From assembly GCA_036444495.1 (NCBI GenBank), contig JAZGBC010000227.1, positions 1-12,408 on the forward strand: a stretch of DNA of 12,408 nucleotides, in the 5' to 3' direction. The notes beneath the pieces are model-generated. The model did no database searches. It saw only the letters and a list, made by a program, of their open reading frames with translations, and was not told where the DNA came from. Of the stretch, positions 1 to 8,059 are shown piece after piece. Each line of letters opens with the position of its first letter. The stretch's first letter is position 1. The position numbers and the translations under genes are program-made. The DNA comes from JAZGBC01 sp036444495 (GTDB lineage: Bacteria > Pseudomonadota > Alphaproteobacteria > Kiloniellales > J153).

Positions 1-819
1 AAGCTGCATCTCTTCAAGCCCAGCCCCTACCTCACCTTCTCCGTCCATTTGGACGGTCTGGAGGAGGAGCACGACAGGGCGGTGGATCAGACCGGCGTGT
101 TCGACCGCGCGGTCAAGGCGATCCGCGCGGTCAAGGCGGCGGGCTTCCGGGTCAACGTAGCCAGCACGCTCTTCGACAACGCCGAGCCACGGCGGGTCGC
201 GGCGTTTTTCGACTTCGTCGGCACGCTGGGTGTGGAGGGCGTGACGATCTCGCCGGGTTATGCCTACGAACGCGCCCCCGACCAGGAACACTTTCTCAAC
301 CGGCAGCGTACCAAGAAGCTGTTCCGCGACGTCTTCCGGCGCGGCAAGGGCCGGAAATGGGTCTTCAACCAGTCCACCCTGTTCCTCGATTTCCTGGCCG
401 GGAACCAGGAATACCACTGCACGCCCTGGGGCAACCCGACGCGCAACATCTTCGGCTGGCAGCGGCCCTGCTATCTGCTGAACGAGGGCTACGCGCAAAG
501 CTTCAAGGCGCTGATGGAGGAGACGGCCTGGGATCTCTACGGCACGGGAAACTACGAGAAGTGCGCCAACTGCATGGTGCACTGCGGCTACGAGGCGACC
601 GCCGTCAACGACACGGTGGCGCACCCCCTCAAAGCGCTCAAGGTCTTCCTCCGGGGCATCGGGACCGAGGGCCCCATGGCGCCGGAGATCCCGCTCTCCG
701 GCCAACGCCCGGCCGACTCCGTCTTCGACGATTTGGTGGCCGGCGCGGCGGCCGAAATCCGCCAGGAAAAGGCCGATCGCGGGAAAGCGGCGGAAGGCTC
801 GTCAGTCGCCGCCGAGTAG
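1..819 (+). CDS. hpnH: HpnH, adenosyl-hopene transferase (radical SAM), 3' part
   Basis: This is the C-terminal 272 residues of HpnH; the frame is open at base 1, so the gene starts to the left of the window. HpnH is a radical SAM enzyme that adds the 5'-deoxyadenosyl group of SAM to hopene, giving adenosylhopane, the first side-chain step of extended hopanoids. The CxxxCxxC cluster motif lies in the missing N-terminal part (the family is usually about 380 residues). Visible landmarks are FKPSPYLTFSVHLDG at fragment residues 5-19, CTPWGNPTRNIFGWQRPC at 140-157 and the CxxCxxxC group (Cys188, 191, 195) in a YGTGNYEKCANCMVHCGYE context, typical of the HpnH C-terminal domain. It lies on the strand opposite to the rest of the hpn genes and its last 18 nt overlap the 3' end of hpnG. 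Family assignment is strong. Confidence 0.93.
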   Translation, partial: KLHLFKPSPYLTFSVHLDGLEEEHDRAVDQTGVFDRAVKAIRAVKAAGFRVNVASTLFDNAEPRRVAAFFDFVGTLGVEGVTISPGYAYERAPDQEHFLNRQRTKKLFRDVFRRGKGRKWVFNQSTLFLDFLAGNQEYHCTPWGNPTRNIFGWQRPCYLLNEGYAQSFKALMEETAWDLYGTGNYEKCANCMVHCGYEATAVNDTVAHPLKALKVFLRGIGTEGPMAPEIPLSGQRPADSVFDDLVAGAAAEIRQEKADRGKAAEGSSVAAE

Positions 820-1497
820 TCCGCGTTCCGGATCGGCGACCTTTTCCAGACTGTCCAACGCCAGGCGCGTGTCGAAGGCGAGGCGCACGAGCTTCGGGCC
901 ATCCCAGGGCGTCAGATACATGGTCATGATGGTGGACAGGAGCCTGAGCCGTCCGTCCGGCCCCGTGGCCTTGAGCGCGGCGCGCGGCAGGCTACGCTCG
1001 GCCGGGTCGGCCAGGGCGCGCAGCACCAGGAACGGCACCCCGGCGGCTTCGGCGGCCTGGCCCACCCCGTGGCTTTCCATGTCCACCGCCCGCGCGGCGG
1101 TGTCCCGGAACAGCGCGCTTTTCTCCTCGGCCTTGGCGACGAGTTCGTCGCGGCCCGCGACTGCGCCCTCGGCCCAAGGCAGGTGCATCTCCGTGAGGGC
1201 TCCGGCGAAGCGGGTGCGCCAGGCCGGGTCCGGCTCGTAGTTTCCCGTCTCGGCGATCACCCTGTCGGCAAGCAGAAGCGTGCCGGGCCGCAAGCCCGGG
1301 TCCAGTCCGGCGCAGATGCCGAAGCTGATAAGTCCCGTGGCGCCCTGGGTGAGCAGCTTCTCGGCTGCCGCCCGGGCGCGGGCGCCGCCCGGGCCGGAGC
1401 AGACGAGCAGAGGCGCGGGCCGCTTGGCGCGCGCATAGGCTTTTTCGATGACTTTGGCTTCGAAGGCGAGTCCGGTGACGACGCCCGGGCGGTTCAC
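802..1497 (-). CDS. hpnG: HpnG, adenosylhopane nucleoside phosphorylase
   Basis: 231 residues from a GTG start (VNRPGVVTGLAFEAKVIE) that overlaps the shc stop as GTGA; a longer reading from 1644 would lie inside shc and is rejected. HpnG belongs to the purine nucleoside phosphorylase/MTA-nucleosidase family and releases adenine from adenosylhopane, the product of HpnH, on the way to ribosylhopane and bacteriohopanetetrol. Visible family marks are the phosphate/ribose-binding CSGPGGARARAA segment (33-44), SFGICAGLDPGLRPG (58-72), the VDMES ribose-binding signature (138-142) and the RALADP segment (160-165) with the base-binding Asp at 164. It is the last gene of the minus-strand operon and is probably translationally coupled to shc. 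Its 3' end overlaps convergent hpnH, and I see no terminator between them. Confidence 0.93.
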   Translation of the reverse strand: MNRPGVVTGLAFEAKVIEKAYARAKRPAPLLVCSGPGGARARAAAEKLLTQGATGLISFGICAGLDPGLRPGTLLLADRVIAETGNYEPDPAWRTRFAGALTEMHLPWAEGAVAGRDELVAKAEEKSALFRDTAARAVDMESHGVGQAAEAAGVPFLVLRALADPAERSLPRAALKATGPDGRLRLLSTIMTMYLTPWDGPKLVRLAFDTRLALDSLEKVADPERGLLGGD

Positions 1498-3536
1498 ATG
1501 CCGTACCGCACGCGCCGCTCGTTGCTGCGCTGCATGTTGCGGTAGCGGGCCAGCGCCCAGAGCGGGAAGTAGGCGCTGTAGCCGTGGTAGTTGAGGTAGA
1601 AGACGCGCGGGAACCCGATGCCGGTGTACCAGGGCTCGCGCCACTTGGCGCCGTTGCGTGGGCTGGTTTCCAGATAGACGACGCCGCGCCGGACCGCATC
1701 GCTGTCGATCTCGCCCGCGGCGATCAGTCCAAGCAGCGCCCAGGCGGTCTGCGACGCGGTCGAATCCTTGGTCAGGCCGCGCTTCTCCTTCCAGTAGGTG
1801 GCGCAGTCCTCGCCCCAGCCGCCGTCGGGCAACTGATAGGCCTTCAGCCAGTCGACCGCCTTGCGGATGTGCGGCATGGAAAGGTCTTCATCGCAGGCGG
1901 CGAAGGCCGCAAGCGCCGACCAGGTGCCGTAGATGTAGTTGACGCCCCAGCGGCCGTACCAGGAGCCGTCCGCCTCCTGCTCGCGGCGCAGGAAATCGAG
2001 ACCGCGCCGGACCGCCGAATGACTGCGCCCATAACCCAATTGGGCCAACATGGAGATGCAGCGCGCGGTCACGTCTACCGTCGGCGGGTCGAGCAGTGCG
2101 CCGTGGTCGGCAAAGGGGATGGAATTCAGGTAGTAGTATTCGTTCTCCGCGTCGTAGGCGCCCCAGCCGCCGTTGCTGCTCTGCATTCCGAGGATCCAGT
2201 CCGTGGCGCGCTCGATGGCCGGGCGGCAGCGCGGATCGCCGGTACGGTCGAGCGCCATGACCACGACCGCGGTGTCGTCCACGTCGGGGTAGTGGTCATT
2301 CCAGTACTGGAAGGCCCAACCGCTGGGCTGCAATCCGGGCCGGCGCCAAGCCCAGTCACCCACCGTGTCGGTGATCTCGCGCTCGAGCAGCCAATCGATG
2401 GCTTTCTGCATAACCGGCCCGTCCGGGTCCTCGCCGGCCTCGAGCATGGCGTGGGCGGCAAGGCAGGTGTCCCAGATGGGCGACAGGCAGGGCTGGCAGT
2501 AGGTGATATCCGGGCCGCGGTCGAACAGCAGCCGGTCCACCGCCTTCCGGGCGGTGACAAACTCCGGGTCATCGTCCGGCCGGCCCAGGGCGTCGAGCGC
2601 CATGACCGCGTTCGCCATGGCCGGGAAGATGCCGCCCAGCCCGTCCTCGCCGTTGAGCCGCAGGGTGATGAACTCGACGGCTTTACCGATGGCGCGTTTC
2701 CGGCTGCCCTTGGGGAAGCGCCGCCCGGCGGTTTTAAGCAGGCTGTCGAGCCCGGCGAAGAACGCGCCCATCGCATCGCCATTCCCGTTCAGGGGGTAGC
2801 GCTCCTTCTCCGGATGGCGCCGGAAGAGTTCGTCGACGCGCACGCCGCGCGGGTTGCGCGCCTTGGGCTTGTAAGCCATGAGGATGAGCAGCGGCACGAT
2901 CACGGTGCGCGACCAGTAGGACACCTTAGATATATGGAAGGGGAACCAGCGTGGCAGGAGCATGATCTCCACCGGCATCACCGGCACGGCGCGCCACGGC
3001 ACCAGTCCGAAAAGCGCCAGGGTGGTGCGGGTGAAGACATTGCTCTGGGCGGCCCCGCCGCGCGCGAGCACGACCCGGCGCGCCCGGGCCATGTGCGGGG
3101 CCTCGGGGTCGTCGCCGATCAGCTTGAGGGCGAGGTACGCCTTGATCGTGGCACTCAGGTCCGCTTCACCTTTGTAGAAGAGGGGCCAGCTGCCGTCATC
3201 CGACTGGATGGATCGCAGGTAGTTGCCGATCCGCCGCTCGCGCTCCGAGTCGATCTCGCCCAGGTAATGCTGGAGCAGGACGTACTCGGCCGGGATGGTG
3301 GCGTCCGCCTCGAACTCGAAGACCCAGTGCCCGTCCGGCTGCTGCCGTTCCTTCAGCGCACCCCGCACCTCGGCGACGAGGGGGTCGAGGTCCGGCTCGA
3401 TGTCCAGGTCCGGCGCGAGGTTGCCGAGTGCCCCTGGGGCAAGCGCAATTTCCTCGGCCTGCTGCCTGGGTCCGCAGGCAGTCTCGTCGGAAGCAGCATT
3501 GCGGCGTCGGTCCGATAGTCGATCAAAGAAGCTCAT
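1494..3536 (-). CDS. shc: Squalene-hopene cyclase (HpnF)
   Basis: 680 residues, close to the family's usual 630-730. The enzyme is a monotopic membrane class II triterpene cyclase that protonates squalene and folds it into the pentacyclic hopene/hopanol skeleton. The catalytic DxDD motif is DVDD at residues 418-421, followed by TAVVVMALD. Several QW repeats are visible: QQPDGHW (65-71), QSDDGSW (111-117), QSSNGGW (452-458), QEADGSW (520-526) and QLPDGGW (568-574). The C-terminal KWREPWYTGIGFPRVFYLNY (631-650) is typical of the family. The first 50 residues are polar and acidic and poorly conserved in such enzymes. The ATG at 3536 gives MSFFDRL; the Shine-Dalgarno is weak. It is separated from hpnE by 120 nt that are AT-rich, and its stop is overlapped by the hpnG GTG start. 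Confidence 0.97.
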   Translation of the reverse strand: MSFFDRLSDRRRNAASDETACGPRQQAEEIALAPGALGNLAPDLDIEPDLDPLVAEVRGALKERQQPDGHWVFEFEADATIPAEYVLLQHYLGEIDSERERRIGNYLRSIQSDDGSWPLFYKGEADLSATIKAYLALKLIGDDPEAPHMARARRVVLARGGAAQSNVFTRTTLALFGLVPWRAVPVMPVEIMLLPRWFPFHISKVSYWSRTVIVPLLILMAYKPKARNPRGVRVDELFRRHPEKERYPLNGNGDAMGAFFAGLDSLLKTAGRRFPKGSRKRAIGKAVEFITLRLNGEDGLGGIFPAMANAVMALDALGRPDDDPEFVTARKAVDRLLFDRGPDITYCQPCLSPIWDTCLAAHAMLEAGEDPDGPVMQKAIDWLLEREITDTVGDWAWRRPGLQPSGWAFQYWNDHYPDVDDTAVVVMALDRTGDPRCRPAIERATDWILGMQSSNGGWGAYDAENEYYYLNSIPFADHGALLDPPTVDVTARCISMLAQLGYGRSHSAVRRGLDFLRREQEADGSWYGRWGVNYIYGTWSALAAFAACDEDLSMPHIRKAVDWLKAYQLPDGGWGEDCATYWKEKRGLTKDSTASQTAWALLGLIAAGEIDSDAVRRGVVYLETSPRNGAKWREPWYTGIGFPRVFYLNYHGYSAYFPLWALARYRNMQRSNERRVRYGM

Positions 3537-3656
3537 GGTGAATTATCGCGGCCCGGCTCGTTAAGGAGAACGCCGAATGTCACTGAGAAGTATTAAATAA
3601 TTGAGCATTGGCTTCGGTGCAAGCGGAGTGAGCAGGGAAAATATTTTCAAAATGCG
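3537..3656 (-). promoter_or_regulatory. AT-rich hpnE-shc intergenic region, possible internal promoter
   Basis: This is the longest gap in the hpn operon, and the part at 3585-3655 is clearly richer in A+T than the surrounding genes. It contains a perfect 12-bp palindrome, GAAAATATTTTC (3637-3648), just after the hpnE stop, and on the minus strand a TTATTTAATACTT stretch nearer shc. No convincing -35/-10 pair could be fixed, so a separate shc promoter or operator here is an inference from composition and position. Confidence 0.3.
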
Positions 3657-4922
3657 TCACGATCCCGTAACTATCCGGGCGGCCGTCCGGCCGGAGCGCA
3701 CGGCGCTTTCGATGGTTGCGGGATAGCCCGTATCGGTCCAATCCCCCGCGAGCAGGAGATTTCGCCACTCCGTGCGTGCCGGAGGGCGGGACATGAGCGC
3801 CTGCGGAGTCTGGGCGAAGGTGGCGCGCTTTTCCTTGATGACCCGCATGGGGGGGCGAGGCTCGGGCGCCAAGCCGAGGGCGGCGGCGGTATCGGCCCAA
3901 AGCCGGGCCGCCACTTCCTCGCCCGGCTCCTCCACCAGCTCCTCGGCGGCGCTCACGGTCAGGCTCACCACATCGCCGCGCAGGAACAGCCATTGGGCGG
4001 CGCCGCCCACCAGGCCGAGAAACGGCACTTCCGCCGACATGCCCGGCGCGAGCCTGGGCGGCCCGGGCAGGCGGATATGGGCGTTGACGATGGGACGGGC
4101 CTCCTGCGGTGCCTGGAGGTTGGGCAGCAGGTCGGCGGCCACGCTCGGCGGCAGGGCAAGGACCAGCCAGTCGTCTATCCCAATCTCCACCGGGTCCGCC
4201 CCGAAGTCGAGCGCCGCCGCCCGGCCATCCTCGAAGACGATGGCGCGCAGGCGCCGATTGAAATGAACCGCCGTGCCACGCGCGCGCAGGAAAGCCAGGG
4301 CCGGATCGACGAAGCAGGGGCCCAGGCCATCGCGGGCAACCAAGGGCCGGCAGGCCGCCTCGCCGCGGAGAAAGGTCTCGCGGACCACCAGCCACAGCAG
4401 GCGCGCCGAAGCCTCGTGCGGCGCGGTGTTGAGCGCCGCCACGGTGAGGGGCTCCCAGAAGCGTTCCCACAGAGGATCGCCCGGGTCCAGGCGCTCGGCC
4501 ACCGTCTCCTCCTTGCGCGCCAATGCCAGGCCTAAGCCCGCCAGATAGGCGCCCGGCCGCGTGCCCGGGATGCGCCGGCCGGGCGAGAAAATCCACCAGG
4601 GCAGGGGTCCGCCGTTGGGGCGCAGGACCCAACGCGCGCCGCTCCTCAGATCCACGAAGGGAAAGACGGCCCGGGCCGGCGACACCAGAGCGTCCCGGGA
4701 GCCGATCTCCTCCAGATAGGACAGGGCCGCCCGGTTGGCCGCCAGCAGGATGTGGTTGCCGTTGTCGATCAGGCGTTCGAGCTTATCGTCGAAATAGGAG
4801 CGGCAACGCCCACCGGCCTGCGCCACGGCTTCGTAAAGGCTGACCGCCTGACCCCGGCCGGCCAGATGCACCGCACAGGCCAGGCCGGCCATTCCGGCGC
4901 CGACGATGTGAACCCGGGCCAT
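3657..4922 (-). CDS. hpnE: HpnE, hydroxysqualene dehydroxylase (FAD-dependent)
   Basis: 421 residues. HpnE is an FAD-dependent amine-oxidase/phytoene-desaturase-like protein that reduces hydroxysqualene to squalene, the third step of the HpnCDE route. The N-terminus carries a Rossmann dinucleotide-binding fold, VHIVGAGMAGLACAVHL, with GxGxxG at 8-13, an acidic residue ending the second strand (Glu31) and the GGRCRSY segment (37-43). The C-terminus has the second FAD contact, LLLAGDWTDTGYPATIESAV (389-408), followed by RSGRTAARIV. The ATG at 4922 is preceded by a good Shine-Dalgarno (AAGGAG, 5 nt before the start), and hpnD ends only 15 nt upstream, so the two are co-transcribed. Phytoene desaturases share the fold, but position between hpnD and shc settles the call. 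Confidence 0.94.
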   Translation of the reverse strand: MARVHIVGAGMAGLACAVHLAGRGQAVSLYEAVAQAGGRCRSYFDDKLERLIDNGNHILLAANRAALSYLEEIGSRDALVSPARAVFPFVDLRSGARWVLRPNGGPLPWWIFSPGRRIPGTRPGAYLAGLGLALARKEETVAERLDPGDPLWERFWEPLTVAALNTAPHEASARLLWLVVRETFLRGEAACRPLVARDGLGPCFVDPALAFLRARGTAVHFNRRLRAIVFEDGRAAALDFGADPVEIGIDDWLVLALPPSVAADLLPNLQAPQEARPIVNAHIRLPGPPRLAPGMSAEVPFLGLVGGAAQWLFLRGDVVSLTVSAAEELVEEPGEEVAARLWADTAAALGLAPEPRPPMRVIKEKRATFAQTPQALMSRPPARTEWRNLLLAGDWTDTGYPATIESAVRSGRTAARIVTGS

Positions 4923-4937
4923 GGGCGCTCCTTGGTA

Positions 4938-5843
4938 TCAGAACAGGCTGTGGCGCAAGACGATCCAGAGCTTCTCCAGGCGCGGCACGCGCACCGGGAT
5001 CTCGGGCCGGTCCCAGCCCCGCGCCTCGAGACGCTGGAGGATGCGCTCGTAGATCTCCAGCATGAGGATCGCCGGCCGCACGCGCCGCCGGTCGCAGTGC
5101 TCGATCAACGCCCGCGCCCGGGTGAAGCGCTCGCGCGCCTGAGCGGCGAGGTCGGTGCAGACTTTTGCCAACCCGGGATGGCCGAGCACCGCCTCAGGCT
5201 CGCGTTCCGCGATCCGATGCCGCGCGAGCAGGTCCCGCGGCAGGTAGAGCCGCCCGCGCGCCGCGTCCTCGGCCAGATCGCGCAGGATATTCGTGGTCTG
5301 CAATGCCTCGCCCAGCACCACCGCCAGTTCCTGCCCGGCCGGGCCGTTTTCACCGAAGACCCGAACCGAGAGCATGCCCACCGCACCGGCCACGCGCCGG
5401 CAGTAAAGCGCAAAGTCCTCCAGGCTGGGGGCCTGCAGCTGATCGCGCACGTCCATCTCCATGCCGTCGATGAGCGCCAGAAACTCCTCCTTGGGCAGGG
5501 CATAGGTCTCGACCGGCCCCTCCAGCGCCCGGGCGATGGCCTCGCGGGGCCGGCCTTCGTAGAGCCGGTCGATCTCGCGGCGCCAGCCCTCGAGCGCGGC
5601 CAGCTTGTCTTCGGGCTCGCCCGGTTCATCCGCGATGTCGTCCACCGCGCGGCAAAAGGCATAGATGGCGTACATGGCTTCGCGCCGGGCCTTGGGCAGG
5701 CTGCGCATGCCCAGATGGAACGAGGTGCCCGAGCGGGCGACCACCTGGCGCACGTAATCCATGGCCGCGGACTCATCGGCGGCGGCGGAGGCGGCGTCCG
5801 GCTCCGTCGCGGCGGAAAGGGCGTCTTGTCCGGCGTCGCTCAC
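4938..5843 (-). CDS. hpnD: HpnD, presqualene diphosphate synthase
   Basis: 301 residues from GTG at 5843, which overlaps the hpnC stop as GTGA. It is a squalene/phytoene synthase family enzyme that condenses two farnesyl diphosphates to presqualene diphosphate. Counting from the internal Met28, the first Mg-diphosphate motif is DDIAD (41-45), and the second lies in TNILRDLAEDAARGRLYLP (157-175) with Asp162 and Asp166. The region before Met28 is an Ala/acid-rich extension (VSDAGQDALSAATEP...) not needed for the fold. A start at ATG 5762 (274 residues) would match the usual HpnD N-terminus better. I chose the GTG because the same 4-nt overlap joins shc and hpnG; the choice is uncertain. hpnE follows after 15 nt. 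Confidence 0.93.
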   Translation of the reverse strand: MSDAGQDALSAATEPDAASAAADESAAMDYVRQVVARSGTSFHLGMRSLPKARREAMYAIYAFCRAVDDIADEPGEPEDKLAALEGWRREIDRLYEGRPREAIARALEGPVETYALPKEEFLALIDGMEMDVRDQLQAPSLEDFALYCRRVAGAVGMLSVRVFGENGPAGQELAVVLGEALQTTNILRDLAEDAARGRLYLPRDLLARHRIAEREPEAVLGHPGLAKVCTDLAAQARERFTRARALIEHCDRRRVRPAILMLEIYERILQRLEARGWDRPEIPVRVPRLEKLWIVLRHSLF

Positions 5844-6748
5844 GGGCCCTGGCGTGCCGGTTGCTTGGCTCCGGAGACCCGGAACAGGCGGTGCAGGAAC
5901 TCCCCGCCCGCCCCGCGCAGGCCGCAGGACGCGAAGTCCATGCGGCTGAGCGCGACGCGCCCGGCCAGAGGGTCCCCCGCGTGCAGCAGAGCGGTCAGCC
6001 GCTCGGCCAGGCGCACGATGACCGCCGATTCCATGGCCAGATGCCGGCTTCTGAGCCGCCCGGGCAACTCGCGGGCGCTGACCAGCAGCTCCTCGACCCC
6101 GTCCAGGCAGTTGTCGATCACGCGGCGCAGCCCGGGGCTCGAGCGCGGCGCGTCGAGCGCGGTCACCTCGATCCCCGCCGCGCCCATCCAGTCGAGCGGC
6201 AGGTAGACCCGGTCCAGGGTCCGGTAGTCGTCCTGACAGTCCTGCAGGTGGTTGAGCACCTGGAGCGCGCTGCACAGCGCGTCCGAGTTGACATAGCCGC
6301 TCACCGCCTCGCCGTGCAGGTCGAGCAGGTAACGCCCCACCGGGTTGGCCGAATACTCGCAGTAGCCGAGCAAATCCTTCCAGTCCTCGTAGCGCGGTTT
6401 GATCGCATCCTGCTTGAAGGCGGTAACCAGGTCCACGCAGTGCTTGGCCGTGACCCCGGTTTCGGCCAGGCTTTGGCGCATGAGATGCGCGGTCGTGAGC
6501 GCCGGATCGTCCCGTCCCTCGCCGGTGACCGCCTTTTCGAAACGGTCGAGGCGCGCGATCTTGTCGTCCGGGGCGAGTTCCGGGTTGTCCGCGATGTCGT
6601 CGATGGCCCGGGCGAAGCGGTAATAGGCCGCGACATGGGGCCTGAGGCGCGCGGGCAGCAGCCAGGAGCCGACGGGAAAGTTCTCGTCCCCGGCGTCCTT
6701 GCCCGACGGCGTTTCAACGCTTTCGTTCACGGCTGGCCCCCGTGCCAC
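5840..6748 (-). CDS. hpnC: HpnC, hydroxysqualene synthase
   Basis: 302 residues. HpnC is a trans-isoprenyl diphosphate synthase homologue that converts presqualene diphosphate, made by HpnD, into hydroxysqualene. The first aspartate motif is DDIAD (50-54) after YYRFARAI. The second region is LQVLNHLQDCQDDYRTLDR (162-180) followed by VYLPLDW, where HpnC proteins keep QDCQDDY. ENFPVGSWLLPARLRPHVAA (22-41) is a typical HpnC N-terminus. The start is GTG at 6748 with AAGGA 9 nt upstream; a second GTG six codons on (6730) is possible. It follows hpnB by 28 nt and shares 4 nt with hpnD. HpnC and HpnD are paralogues, and the order C then D is the usual one. Confidence 0.94.
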   Translation of the reverse strand: MARGPAVNESVETPSGKDAGDENFPVGSWLLPARLRPHVAAYYRFARAIDDIADNPELAPDDKIARLDRFEKAVTGEGRDDPALTTAHLMRQSLAETGVTAKHCVDLVTAFKQDAIKPRYEDWKDLLGYCEYSANPVGRYLLDLHGEAVSGYVNSDALCSALQVLNHLQDCQDDYRTLDRVYLPLDWMGAAGIEVTALDAPRSSPGLRRVIDNCLDGVEELLVSARELPGRLRSRHLAMESAVIVRLAERLTALLHAGDPLAGRVALSRMDFASCGLRGAGGEFLHRLFRVSGAKQPARQGP

Positions 6749-6757
6749 CTTTGCTTA

Positions 6758-6762
6758 TCCTT
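6758..6762 (-). promoter_or_regulatory. Shine-Dalgarno of hpnC (AAGGA)
   Basis: AAGGA on the minus strand, 9 nt before the GTG at 6748. It supports this GTG over the in-frame GTG at 6730 as the hpnC start. Confidence 0.5.
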
Positions 6763-6776
6763 CGCGGGTAACAAGA

Positions 6777-8000
6777 TTACTCTTCGAGTGGCTTTTGTTC
6801 CACCTCGCGGGCTTTCGTATGCACACGGCCCTTCCAGGTCCCGCCGCGGCCGTGCCGGTGCCGGCGCGCTGAATCGAGGGTCATGGCGCAATAAAGCGCC
6901 GCCGCAAGCGGCAGGAGGACGGCCAGCCGAAAGGATTGACGGTAGTGGCTGTAGGTGGGCCAGGCGGAAAGCGTCATGGCCGACCAAGCGGTGAAGCCAA
7001 GAATCGCCGCGACGTTCGCACCATGGGCCGGGGCGCTCAGCCCAATCAGCGGCGGCGCCAGGAAGGTGAGCGCCATGCCCGCAACCGTGCCCACGAGCAA
7101 AACCGGGGAGTGATGCAGTTGCGTGTAGGCGCTGCGCGCCACCATGGTCCAGATGTCCCTCAGGCCCCGGTAGGGGCGGATGCTGCGTGCCGTGGTTGCG
7201 AGACCGAGCCAGATGCCGCCCGTCCCCCGCGCGCGTGACAGGTCCTTGATGCGGCGTGCCAGCGCGCAGTCGTCGATCAGCTCGCCCCGGATCGCGGCGA
7301 AACCCCCGGCCTCCACGAGCGCGGCGCGGCGCAGCAGGATACAACCGCCGGCCGCCGCCGCCGTGCGCCGCCGGGGATCGTTTACCCAGGGGAAGGGATA
7401 GAGCATCTGAAAGAAGAAGATGAAGGGCGGGATGAGCAGGCGCTCCCACCAGCCGTGGCAGGACAGGGCCACCATGAGGGAGACCAGGTCGCGGCGCTCG
7501 TGCTCCGCCTTGGCCACCAACCGGCGCAGGTTTCCCGGCTCGTGCTCGATATCGGCGTCGCTCAGCCAGACGTAATCGGCCTCGGGCGCGGCCTCGTCGG
7601 CCTTGCTCAGGCCTTCGTGGAGCGCCCAGAGCTTACCCGACCAGCCAGGGGGCAGATCGCGCACGGCGACGATCGTCAGACTCTCCTCGCGGCCAAAGGC
7701 GCGCGCCTCTCGGGCTGCTTGGCGCGCCAACTCGGCAGTGCCATCGCCGCTGTGATCGTCGGCGAGTACCACGTGAAAGCGGCCCGGATAATCCTGCGCG
7801 AGCAGCGAGGCGATCGATCGGCCGATCACCTCGGCTTCGTCGCGCGCGGGCACGAGGGCCACGATTTCCGGCCAGCGGGCGGGTGCCGGTGCGTCGTCGC
7901 CGAGCCGCGCCTCGGCGCGCCAGAAACCACCGCGAAACACCACCAGATAGAACCATATGAGCAGCGAGAGGGCCGCAACTGCGTTGAGGATATCGGCCAT
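6777..8000 (-). CDS. hpnB: HpnB, hopanoid-associated family 2 glycosyltransferase
   Basis: 407 residues. HpnB is a GT2-type glycosyltransferase found in hopanoid clusters; its exact acceptor is not firmly established in the literature I know. Residues 5-23 form an N-terminal membrane segment. The GT-A domain follows: EIVALVPARDEAEVIGRSI (45-63), the nucleotide-binding LADDHSGDGT (79-88), the metal-binding DAD (148-150) and the acidic ELIDDCALARR (240-250) in the catalytic-base position. Hydrophobic segments at about 299-320, 328-346 and 357-375 suggest a C-terminal membrane part, and a basic RHRHGRGGTWKGR tail region (380-392) follows. The ATG at 8000 has AGGAA 7 nt upstream. It heads the recognisable hpn gene run and lies 59 nt after the dioxygenase gene. 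Confidence 0.9.
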   Translation of the reverse strand: MADILNAVAALSLLIWFYLVVFRGGFWRAEARLGDDAPAPARWPEIVALVPARDEAEVIGRSIASLLAQDYPGRFHVVLADDHSGDGTAELARQAAREARAFGREESLTIVAVRDLPPGWSGKLWALHEGLSKADEAAPEADYVWLSDADIEHEPGNLRRLVAKAEHERRDLVSLMVALSCHGWWERLLIPPFIFFFQMLYPFPWVNDPRRRTAAAAGGCILLRRAALVEAGGFAAIRGELIDDCALARRIKDLSRARGTGGIWLGLATTARSIRPYRGLRDIWTMVARSAYTQLHHSPVLLVGTVAGMALTFLAPPLIGLSAPAHGANVAAILGFTAWSAMTLSAWPTYSHYRQSFRLAVLLPLAAALYCAMTLDSARRHRHGRGGTWKGRVHTKAREVEQKPLEE

Positions 8001-8015
8001 GATGCGGTTCCTGAA

Positions 8016-8030
8016 AGGCGCGTTGCGCCT
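8016..8030. repeat. Short perfect hairpin between the dioxygenase gene and hpnB
   Basis: AGGCGC-GTT-GCGCCT, a 6-bp stem with a 3-nt loop, in the 59-nt gap upstream of hpnB. There is no T-run after it on either strand, so it does not look like an intrinsic terminator. It could be an attenuating or mRNA-processing structure, or chance in GC-rich DNA. Confidence 0.35.
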
Positions 8031-8059
8031 GCGGCAATAACTGGCAAGGACCGCGGATA

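Noticed and set aside
1584..3518. A 644-codon open frame on the plus strand, antisense to shc
   Set aside because: It is a shadow of the high-GC cyclase gene: its product shows no recognisable domain, whereas the minus strand encodes a complete Shc.
3577..3600. A seven-codon plus-strand ORF with a good Shine-Dalgarno (GGAG, 8 nt spacing) in the hpnE-shc gap
   Set aside because: It is too short to judge, encodes nothing recognisable and is antisense to the shc leader; probably chance.
4752..6206. A 484-codon plus-strand frame antisense to hpnE, hpnD and hpnC
   Set aside because: No domain is visible and it covers three clear hpn genes on the other strand; it is a composition artefact.
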